A program made the position numbers and the translations under genes. Shown here one piece after another: positions 44,095-51,036 of a DNA stretch of 64,000 bases. The notes below the pieces were generated by a model. That model saw only the letters and a list, made by a program, of their open reading frames with translations. It was not told where the DNA came from and did no database searches. Numbering within the stretch: the first letter of the stretch is position 1; each line of letters starts with the position of its first letter. Source of the DNA: Kutzneria sp. 744 (lineage in GTDB: Bacteria > Actinomycetota > Actinomycetes > Mycobacteriales > Pseudonocardiaceae); assembly GCF_000568255.1 (NCBI RefSeq), contig NZ_KK037166.1, positions 9,875,002-9,939,001 on the forward strand, in the 5' to 3' direction.

Positions 44095-45172
44095 GGTTCT
44101 GTCGCTCGATTCGGGAAAGTGCCGCGCAGAGCGCGTCGATGTCATCGCTGTTGCTGTGGTGGTGGAACGACAGGCGCACGACGTCGCCACGGGGGCTGAC
44201 CGCGATGTCGTGCTCTGTCAACCGCTTCGCGAGGCCGACAGGATCGGCGTCGACCAGCCCGATGTGCGCGCCGCGCCGATCGCGGGGCAGGGCCCGGACC
44301 GGGCGGCCCATCGCGGTCAGGCGCTCGACGGCCAGGTCGGTGAGCCCGAGGACATGCTCGCGGACGGCGGTGAGGTCGGCCCGGGCGACCAGCCGCAGGC
44401 CTGCGTTAGCCGTGTAGACGGCCGGCACGGCGGGGGTGCCCGTCTCGAATCTCGTTGCCGTGGAGGCGAAATCCAGCCGCCGCGGGTCGAAGGCGAACGG
44501 GTCGACCCGGCCGAACCAGCCGGTCAGCTGCGGATCACGATCGGTGCGCTCGGGGGAGCGCGCGTAGAGGAAGGCGAGGCCGGGCAGGCCCAGCAGGTAC
44601 TTCATGGTGCCGGCGACGAGGTAGTCGCAGCCGAGCCGGTCGACGTCGACGGGTTCGGTGCCCACGGCCTGGTAGGCGTCGACGAACACCTCGGCGCCGG
44701 CCTCATGGGCGCGCTGGACGACGTCGGCGACCGGCAGCCGCTCGCTGTACTGGTACCCGGTCATGGGCACCGACACGAGCCGCGTGTCGGCGTCGATCTC
44801 GCCGCTGAACACGACTTCCGCGCCGCGAGGGCATTGCGCCAACCAGACGTGGGCCACGGACGGGAACTCCAGGTCTGTGGTCACGATCTTCGATCGCCGA
44901 GCGAAGTCCATTGTGGAGGCGACCTGGTACGCCCCGACGGAGGCGTTGGGCACCACGGCGATCTGCTCCGGCCGAGCGCCGACCAGCGCCGCGAAGCCGT
45001 GCCGGGCCTGGCGCAGCTGGTCCTCGAAGCGGTCCCAGGACATGTCGGCCCGCATCTGCTCCAGCGCGGCGTCCACGTCCACCGACCGCGCGCCGAGGCT
45101 GCAACTGGCCAGGTGGACCTTGGTGCCCAGCACGGGAAAGTGGGCCCGGAAGGCGGCGGGGGACAGGCTCAC
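44081..45172 (-). CDS. Kynureninase-like class V PLP enzyme
   Basis: A 363-residue fold-type I PLP enzyme. K191 in AGTMKYLLGLPG is the aldimine lysine; FVDAYQAVG supplies the PLP Asp; TGWFGR-DPFAFDP and RFETGTPAVP match the C-terminal kynureninase/desulfurase pattern. With dioxygenase and formamidase neighbours, hydrolysis of (hydroxy)kynurenine to (hydroxy)anthranilate plus alanine is the simplest role. It lacks some hallmarks of canonical kynureninase and could be a lyase or desulfurase instead. The GTG start overlaps the dioxygenase stop (GTGA). It has a full-length paralogue at 19130-20266. Confidence 0.75.
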   Translation of the reverse strand: MSLSPAAFRAHFPVLGTKVHLASCSLGARSVDVDAALEQMRADMSWDRFEDQLRQARHGFAALVGARPEQIAVVPNASVGAYQVASTMDFARRSKIVTTDLEFPSVAHVWLAQCPRGAEVVFSGEIDADTRLVSVPMTGYQYSERLPVADVVQRAHEAGAEVFVDAYQAVGTEPVDVDRLGCDYLVAGTMKYLLGLPGLAFLYARSPERTDRDPQLTGWFGRVDPFAFDPRRLDFASTATRFETGTPAVPAVYTANAGLRLVARADLTAVREHVLGLTDLAVERLTAMGRPVRALPRDRRGAHIGLVDADPVGLAKRLTEHDIAVSPRGDVVRLSFHHHSNSDDIDALCAALSRIERQNHVHG

Positions 45173-45906
45173 GACGACGTCCCGAGGTGGTACCGGCCCA
45201 TCGGGCCGGTCTCGGTCAGCTCGGTGCGCAGCCGCCACAGCTCGGGGAAGAACCGGTCCTCGATCAGCCGGGCCAGCACGTCGGTGCGGGTGCCCTGGGT
45301 GCCGAAGACCTCGTTGCCGATGACCCGGGTGAGCATCTTGTAGTGCCGCACCCGCCACAGCGACACCCGCTCGTCGAACTCGATCATCGCCTCGGCCAGA
45401 CGGTGCTGGGGGCTGTGCACCTGGCTGCGGTACAGCTCGGCCAGGTCGACGCCCTCGGCGGTCACGTAGTCGGTGAACGCGCGGCCGAGCGCGTTGCCCT
45501 GCCGGTGGATCGAACGCCAGCCGGGGGAGTCCGCGCCGGAGCCGTGGCCGAGCACAGTCCGCATGGTCTGGAAGTCCCACGGCGACAGGTGGTGCATCAT
45601 CTCCAGCTGTTCGGTCACCAGAACGAGGCCGAGCGAGGCCCGGGTCAGCAGGGCGACCGTGGCGTCGAGGTCACGGGCGCGGAGCCGGTCGGTCGCGGTG
45701 ACGAGCTCAGCGTGGGCGAGCTTGAGCCACAGCTCGGTGGACTGGTGCACCACCTGGAACAGCAGCTCGTCGCGGTGCACGACCTCCTCGGGCCGCCGCT
45801 GCAACGACAGCAGCGTGCCCGTGTGCATGTAGCGCTCGTAGTCGTTGCCGCCGTCGCCGTCGAGGATCTGCTCCGAGTAGTCCCGCAGGACCTGGTCGTT
45901 GTTCAT
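45169..45906 (-). CDS. Tryptophan 2,3-dioxygenase (KynA-type)
   Basis: The 245-residue heme dioxygenase carries FQVVHQSTELWLK (active-site His, about residue 54), LSPWDFQTMRTVLGHGSG, and the C-terminal SLWRVRHYKMLTRVIG plus GTQGTRTD, where the His of RHY is the expected proximal heme ligand. It should open the indole ring of L-Trp to N-formylkynurenine. The canonical SGFQS loop is replaced by SGADSPGW, a variant that may mark altered substrate use. The start overlaps the upstream ATP-grasp stop (ATGA). I leave the gene symbol blank because two relatives are present. Confidence 0.85.
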   Translation of the reverse strand: MNNDQVLRDYSEQILDGDGGNDYERYMHTGTLLSLQRRPEEVVHRDELLFQVVHQSTELWLKLAHAELVTATDRLRARDLDATVALLTRASLGLVLVTEQLEMMHHLSPWDFQTMRTVLGHGSGADSPGWRSIHRQGNALGRAFTDYVTAEGVDLAELYRSQVHSPQHRLAEAMIEFDERVSLWRVRHYKMLTRVIGNEVFGTQGTRTDVLARLIEDRFFPELWRLRTELTETGPMGRYHLGTSS

Positions 45907-47147
45907 CGGGCACCCACCCGCTCGACCGGTTCCGCGCTGACCCGGAAGCCCTTGGCCGTCGCCTCCAGGGCTTCGGCCACCTCGGCGCTCGACCGGCCAC
46001 GGAAGCGGAACCGGCCGCCGACGTGCTCGTAGTAGGCATCGGCCTCAGGCAGGATCTCGCCGACGCCGAGCAGCGCCTCCGCGTACGGCCCGGGCTGGCC
46101 ACCGACCATCGATGTCACCTCGGTGATCCGGCACGGGCGAGCCGCGGGTGCCGGGATCAGCAGCCAGCCGCCGACCTCGACAACACGTGTTGTCGGGGGC
46201 AGCTGGGGCTCAAGGCCCAGCTGGAGGTCGAAGGCGGCGCGCATGAGGTCGTAACCGTGCAGGTCACGCCAGATGAACGGGATCTCCGAGCCGCCGGCCC
46301 GGGCCCCGACCTCCAGGAAGGTGCAGGTCTCGCCGTCGAAGAACACTTCGAGGTGCAGGGGAGTAGGCCGGTCGGTGAGGGCACGGAGGAAGTCGGTGGC
46401 GGCGGCGCGAACCGCGCCGATCACCAACGGGTCGTCCACCTCGACCGAGCCGAGGAAGGAGCCCTCGCGGAAGCCCAGGCAGGTGTTGACGTAGCGAGAA
46501 ACCCGCAGGCAGGCCAGATCCGTGCCGGTGAACACGCCGTCCACGTGATGGATCGGGTGCGGATTGAAGGCCTGCACCAGCATCGGCTCGTCGGTGAGCT
46601 CGAACGAGGCCAGCGCCGCCGGGCCGTCCAGCACCACGACGCCGGCGCTGGAGCTGCCGATGCGGGGCTTGAGCACGACCGGCCAGCCATGGACGTCGGC
46701 GAAGTCGAGCACCGACTCCGGTCCGGTCACCGTGGCGAACGCGGGGATGGGCAGCCCGGCGGCCGCGATGGCCTGGCCCATCAGGAACTTGTCGCGGAAC
46801 CTCAGCAGATCGGCCGGCCGGTGTCCCGCCACGTCCCACTCCTCGCGCAGCTGGGCGCCGACGAGCAGGTCGTCCTCCTTCAATGCCACGATGCGGTGCG
46901 GCGGACCGTACTTCGAAACGAGTTCGGCCAATGCCGCGCGGGCCTGCGACAAATCGTCGGTGGCGTCGACGAGTGCGATGTCGGTCGCGGTCGGCGGCAC
47001 CGAACCGAGGCCGATCTCGGTGCTGATGTAGGTGACCCGATGTGTCGAATGGTCGAGATAGCGGTGGTAGTCGGCGTAGTGCTCGCGCCACCGGTTGATG
47101 ACGACGACGTGCGGGCGCGCGTCATCGCCCCCCGTTGCTCTGGTCAT
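45903..47147 (-). CDS. ATP-grasp carboxylate-amine ligase (first in operon)
   Basis: A 414-residue ATP-grasp ligase. The N-terminal domain starts VVVINRWREHYADYHRYL. The core holds RFRDKFLMGQAIAAAGLPIP, GWPVVLKPRIGSSSAGVVVL (nucleotide loop and Lys), and LHLEVFFDGETCTFLEVGARAGGSEI, where the acidic residues bind Mg. It is predicted to activate a carboxylate as an acyl phosphate and join it to an amine. It differs in sequence from the other ATP-grasp enzyme of the operon, so a distinct bond is likely. It contains an exact iterated palindrome encoding PTTRVV. Confidence 0.87.
   Translation of the reverse strand: MTRATGGDDARPHVVVINRWREHYADYHRYLDHSTHRVTYISTEIGLGSVPPTATDIALVDATDDLSQARAALAELVSKYGPPHRIVALKEDDLLVGAQLREEWDVAGHRPADLLRFRDKFLMGQAIAAAGLPIPAFATVTGPESVLDFADVHGWPVVLKPRIGSSSAGVVVLDGPAALASFELTDEPMLVQAFNPHPIHHVDGVFTGTDLACLRVSRYVNTCLGFREGSFLGSVEVDDPLVIGAVRAAATDFLRALTDRPTPLHLEVFFDGETCTFLEVGARAGGSEIPFIWRDLHGYDLMRAAFDLQLGLEPQLPPTTRVVEVGGWLLIPAPAARPCRITEVTSMVGGQPGPYAEALLGVGEILPEADAYYEHVGGRFRFRGRSSAEVAEALEATAKGFRVSAEPVERVGAR
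46179..46194. repeat. Iterated palindrome, exact copy (GACAACACGTGTTGTC)
   Basis: Fully symmetric to the centre; with the flanking C and G it is an 18-bp perfect palindrome. On the minus strand it encodes TTRVV as ACA ACA CGT GTT GTC. Confidence 0.8.
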
Positions 47148-47159
47148 GTCAGGATCCGT

Positions 47160-48473
47160 TCAGGAAGTTCTGGTTGTGAAGACACAGGTCCCGCGGGTGC
47201 CGGTATTGGAATACGACACCACGGCCCCGTCGGCGGGCTTGAGCGCCCGCACGAATCCGCCGGCATAACCGGCGGGGTCGACAAAAATCCCCCAGTTCGC
47301 CACCCATTCCTCTCCTGTGTTCGTCTCGGCGTTCAGCACCGGCTCGGTCCTCGGCCGGACCCGGCGCTGCACCACGTGGTCGCCGGTCCGGCGCTCGGCC
47401 AGGGCCCGCTCCCACTGCTCGTCGGTGACGGAATGCCCGACCACGGTGCCGACGCCGCCGTAGCCGACGCCCGGCTTGAGCACCAGATTGCGGCGCTCGT
47501 TCCGGCAGTGCTGGACCAGTTCGTCCTGGTCAGCGGCGGTGCCGAGTAGTCGCGTCCATGGCACGACCCGGTCGACGACGGCGTGCTCGTCGGGCGTGAA
47601 GGTGGCGCGGACGTCCGGGTCGTGCAGCATCGCCAGGCTGCCCTTGCTCGCGTGCACCCCGCCTTCCAACGGTGTGAACAACACGGTCTTGGGGGCGGCG
47701 ATCAGCAGGTCCAGCTTCTCCTGCCCGGCCGGGTCGTCGACGAGCTCGCCGGCGACGAAGTAGCGCAGCACGACGTCGAGCGGCCGGCCCCGCAGCGTGA
47801 TGTGGCCGTTCCGCTCGCCGAGCTCGTCGATCTCGCCCAGCAACAGGTCGATTCCCTGATCCCGCAACGCTTCCCGTAGCGCGGTGAACACGTGGGCGTG
47901 GGCGGCGAGACCGTTGGTGCTCTCGATCAGCGCGACCACCGGCTCGTCGACGAGGGCGGCTGCGCGCAGGGCCGCGGCGACGCGGGGAATCGTGTCGACG
48001 TGGCCGAGTTCGTGCCGCCGGGCGAAGTCGGCGAACTCGGGCCGGGCCAGGAAGGCGCGGTTGAGTTGCGCGGTGTCGAGGCCGCCGAGTTCGCTGCCGA
48101 TGTTGAGTTCCAGGAGCTTGAACGAGGTGCCGTCGTGGTAGGCGTCGGCCCGGGCGTACAACGGCGGCGCGCCGGTGGCGCCGCGGCACATCAGCTCGGC
48201 CAACCGGTCGTCCATGCCCAGCGCGGCGCAGTAGCGGCGGAGGTCACCGTCGAACAGGCGGCCGGGCAGCGAAACCAGAATGTCGAAGACAGCGGCGAGA
48301 TCGGTGGCGAAATCACCGATCTCCCGTTCGGGGACAAACAGCGGGCGATCGAGCTGGACCGTACCATAAGAAGCGGCATAGGCCTCGGGAAGGCGCAGCT
48401 CACGCGCGGTTTCGCGGAGCGGTTTCGACACCGAGGATTCCGCGAGATAATGTTTGGTGACCACGTTCGGCAC
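47160..48473 (-). CDS. ATP-grasp-like / glutathionylspermidine-synthase-like ligase, first gene of operon
   Basis: The 437-residue cytoplasmic protein carries LLELNIGSELGGLDTAQLNR (about residues 125-145) and RRNLVLKPGVGYGGVGTVVG (about 345-365), the latter like the nucleotide loop of circularly permuted ATP-grasp and glutathionylspermidine-synthase-type enzymes. I infer a third amide-forming ligase, with lower certainty than the other two. GTG 48473 has GGGG upstream and is preferred over GTG 48536, which lies in a palindromic leader. The downstream ATP-grasp gene begins 12 bp after the stop. Confidence 0.65.
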   Translation of the reverse strand: MPNVVTKHYLAESSVSKPLRETARELRLPEAYAASYGTVQLDRPLFVPEREIGDFATDLAAVFDILVSLPGRLFDGDLRRYCAALGMDDRLAELMCRGATGAPPLYARADAYHDGTSFKLLELNIGSELGGLDTAQLNRAFLARPEFADFARRHELGHVDTIPRVAAALRAAALVDEPVVALIESTNGLAAHAHVFTALREALRDQGIDLLLGEIDELGERNGHITLRGRPLDVVLRYFVAGELVDDPAGQEKLDLLIAAPKTVLFTPLEGGVHASKGSLAMLHDPDVRATFTPDEHAVVDRVVPWTRLLGTAADQDELVQHCRNERRNLVLKPGVGYGGVGTVVGHSVTDEQWERALAERRTGDHVVQRRVRPRTEPVLNAETNTGEEWVANWGIFVDPAGYAGGFVRALKPADGAVVSYSNTGTRGTCVFTTRTS

Positions 48474-48512
48474 TGTTGGTGACCCCCTGCTGGTGAATGG
48501 TGAATGCGGAGG

Positions 48513-48536
48513 GTGAGCAATTGCTGTTTCGCTCAC
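48513..48536. promoter_or_regulatory. Palindromic element in the leader of the biosynthetic operon
   Basis: GTGAGC (48513-48518) and GCTCAC (48531-48536) are inverted arms; the left half contains the perfect palindrome AGCAATTGCT (48516-48525). It lies about 40 bp upstream of the preferred operon start and is the best operator candidate here. No regulator gene lies inside the operon. Confidence 0.4.
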
Positions 48537-48680
48537 GGTGTGAAGTCTACGTTGACGAGGATTGGCGTTTGTCGGCCGACTTGACGGAGTCCGGCCAGCC
48601 TTCTTCGACCCGCGTCACGTCCTGTCCACCCCCAAGTCCTGGGGTAGCCGAACCGCCCCGCTCGGGCCCAGGATTCGGGC

Positions 48681-49110
48681 ATGAGCGCGACGAGGGGGAT
48701 CGAGGCCGACTATCTCGTGGTGGGCGCGGGCGCGATGGGGATGGCGTTCGTGGACACGCTGCTGACCGAGTCGGACGCGACTGTCGCGATGGTCGACCGC
48801 TACCACCGGCCGGGCGGGCACTGGACTGTCGCGTCCCCGTATGTGCGGCTGCACCAGCCGTCGTCCTTCTACGGCGTGGGGTCGACGGAGCTGGGCAGCG
48901 GCCGGATCGACGAGGCCGCCGGCGTTCGAGGTGACCGACGGGGTGCGGTGTGTGCCGCCGAACGGTCTGGCCACCGCGCCCGAGCCGGCCGGCCACTACA
49001 CGGTCGTCGGCGCAGGCAAGACCGGCGTCGACGCTTGCTTGTGGCTGCTGGCCAACGGGGTTGGGCCCGAGCAGCTGACGTGGATCATGCCGCGTGACGC
49101 CTGCGCCCGT
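48681..49110 (+). pseudogene. Truncated FAD/NAD(P)-binding oxidoreductase
   Basis: The start (ADYLVVGAGAMGMAFVDTLL) is an intact FAD-binding N-terminus, running to QPSSFYGVGSTELGSGRIDEA. The frame then changes near 48920, resuming at AFEVTDGVRCVPPNGLA and VVGAGKTGVDACLWLLANG. Typical relatives have about 70 more residues between these blocks and about 200 after WIMPRD, where similarity ends here. Two deletions have therefore removed most of the protein. Confidence 0.65.
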
Positions 49111-49400
49111 GGTGCGCGATCACCGCCGCCGGCACCGGCCGCCGCTCCAGCGTGTCCAGCGGGTAGGGATCCGCCCCGGCCACCAGGCCCTGGTACAGCG
49201 CCCGGCCGAAACTCCGGCTCGTAGCCATGCACGAAACTGAACGACTCCAACGCGATCGAGGCGTTCGGGTTGCGGCCGACCAGCCGCAGGCCGCCGTGCG
49301 CCACCAGCGGCCGGATGGCGCGGGACAGCGCCTCCTCCAGCTCGGCGGCGCCCTGCCCCGGCCGGGGCAGGGCCGCGAGGTCACGTGCCACCCGATCCAC
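49110..49400 (-). pseudogene. Truncated LuxR-type regulator (N-terminal part only)
   Basis: MDRVARDLAALPRPGQGAAE and LVGRNPNASIALESFSFVHG resemble the N-terminus of small stand-alone LuxR-type regulators of actinomycetes. A frame change near 49210 leads to ALYQGLVAGADPYPLDTLER, after which similarity stops. The DNA-binding C-terminus is absent. It abuts the truncated flavoprotein tail, so one deletion probably removed both ends. Confidence 0.5.
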
Positions 49401-49451
49401 GGTTCGAGTGTGGCCCGCGGCCCGCCACCAGGGCTGCCCGATGGGGCGGAC

Positions 49452-50840
49452 TCAGTGGCCGTACACGAGATCGTTGCCGATGTCCTCCAGGCTGCGGCCC
49501 TTGGTCTCCGGCATCAGTTTGGACACGAACAGGAAGGCCAGTCCGGTCATCACCGCGAAGAACAGGAAGTTCAGCCCTGCCCCGAACGTCGCCAGCAGCG
49601 ACGGGAAGGCCAGCGCCACCACCAGGTTGAACAGCCAGTTGAACACCACGCACAGGCCGACCGCGCCGGCGCGGACCTTGAGCGGGAACAACTCCGGCAG
49701 CGCCACCCACTGCACCGGGCCCCACGAGATGGAGAACGACGCGATGTAGCCGACGATGCCGACCAGCGTCAGCGTCAGCAGCAGCGGACCGGTGCTGAGG
49801 CCGGACAGGTTGACCACGGCCAACAGGATCATCGCCACGCACATGCCCAGGGCGCCCCACAGCAGCAGCGGCCGCCGGCCGGCCACGTCGATCAGCCGCA
49901 TCGCGGGCAGCGTCATGAGCATGTTCACCGCGCCGATGCCGACATTGGCCAGAATCGCCCCGGACGCCCCGAAACCGACGTTGGTCAGCAGGGTCGGCGC
50001 GTAGTAGATGATCGTGTTGATGCCCACGAAGTTCTGGAAGAACACCAGCAGCATGCCGACGACGAAGATCGGCCGCAGCCGGCCGGTGGTCAGCATGCGC
50101 AGCCGCAGCGGTTCGGTCTGCTCGGCCTCCCTGCGCACGCTTTCCTTGATCTCACTGAGTTCCGCCGCCGCGGCCTCCTTGTCACCGCGCAGGGACAACA
50201 GGACCTTCTCGGCGTCGTCGCTGTCCTTGTGGTGCACGGCCAGCCAGCGTGGGCTTTCCGGCTGGGTATAGATGCCGAACATCAGCAGCACGGCCGGAAT
50301 CACGCCGAGCCCGATCATCCAGCGCCAGTCGCCGCCGGCCGAAAACGCGAAGTCGACGATGTAGGCCAAGAGAATGCCCACGGTCACCAGCAGCTGCATC
50401 AGCGAGGTGAGCTTTCCCCGCACCTCCTTGGGCGCCAGCTCCGACAGATACATCGGCACCACAACGGAAGCGACACCGACGCCGACACCCATGACGAAGC
50501 GGAAGCCCACCAGGAACGTGGCGTTCCCGGACAGCGCCGCGCCCAGCGTGCCCAGCACGAACACCGCACCGCTGCCCAGGATCATTCTGCGCCGGCCCCA
50601 CGAGTCGGCCAGCCGGCCCGCCAGCCCCGCGCCCAGCATGGAGCCGGCCAGCAGGCCGGACACGACAAGGCCCTGGTCGAGCGGGCTCAGCGGAATGTCC
50701 TTGTCGATGTACAGCAAGGCACCGGAGATCACGCCGGTGTCATAGCCCCACAGAATGCCGCCCAGCGCGCCGAAAAACCAGATTCCGTAGTTCCGCGCTG
50801 CGGTACGCCGTGGCGTCGGTGCCGTGGCAGAGGTCATCAT
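49452..50840 (-). CDS. MFS sugar porter
   Basis: A roughly 462-residue, 12-helix sugar porter with the family motifs GYDTGVISGALLYI (helix 1), GRLADSWGRRR (loop 2-3), PESPRWLA (after helix 6), FFQNFVGINTIIYYAPTL in helix 7 and PETKGRSLEDI at the C-terminus. It should import a monosaccharide by proton symport. ATG 50840 is chosen at the helix-1 leader; in-frame codons further upstream only add a shadow of intergenic DNA. It lies downstream of the GH30 gene on the same strand with a 196-bp gap, so a role in taking up released sugar is plausible. Confidence 0.92.
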   Translation of the reverse strand: MMTSATAPTPRRTAARNYGIWFFGALGGILWGYDTGVISGALLYIDKDIPLSPLDQGLVVSGLLAGSMLGAGLAGRLADSWGRRRMILGSGAVFVLGTLGAALSGNATFLVGFRFVMGVGVGVASVVVPMYLSELAPKEVRGKLTSLMQLLVTVGILLAYIVDFAFSAGGDWRWMIGLGVIPAVLLMFGIYTQPESPRWLAVHHKDSDDAEKVLLSLRGDKEAAAAELSEIKESVRREAEQTEPLRLRMLTTGRLRPIFVVGMLLVFFQNFVGINTIIYYAPTLLTNVGFGASGAILANVGIGAVNMLMTLPAMRLIDVAGRRPLLLWGALGMCVAMILLAVVNLSGLSTGPLLLTLTLVGIVGYIASFSISWGPVQWVALPELFPLKVRAGAVGLCVVFNWLFNLVVALAFPSLLATFGAGLNFLFFAVMTGLAFLFVSKLMPETKGRSLEDIGNDLVYGH

Positions 50841-51036
50841 CACACCATAGGGCCGCCGCACAAGTGAGGCATCTTCAGGAGAACGGCATTCGGGCAGGCC
50901 CGTTTCCGGCAACCGAGTGAACATCGGTAGGAAAGTGCAGAGCCGTTCTTCCGTCATCGCCCCGAAACGGGCACAGGTCGGTCACGGGAGGGCGGGCATT
51001 CGGACGCGCGCCCCGACGCGGCGCGCGCCCGAACGG

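Noticed and set aside
46179-46194. LexA (SOS) box
   Set aside because: The actinobacterial SOS box is built on GAAC-N4-GTTC. The iterated motif has GACAAC-N4-GTTGTC and lies inside genes, not promoters.
46179-46194. parS site
   Set aside because: parS is a 16-bp palindrome centred on CACGTG with TTTC/GAAA arms; only the central ACGT-like part is shared by one copy, and the other copies lack it.
49227-50867. 546-residue plus-strand frame over the sugar porter
   Set aside because: Gln/His/Arg-rich antisense shadow of motif-complete MFS protein.
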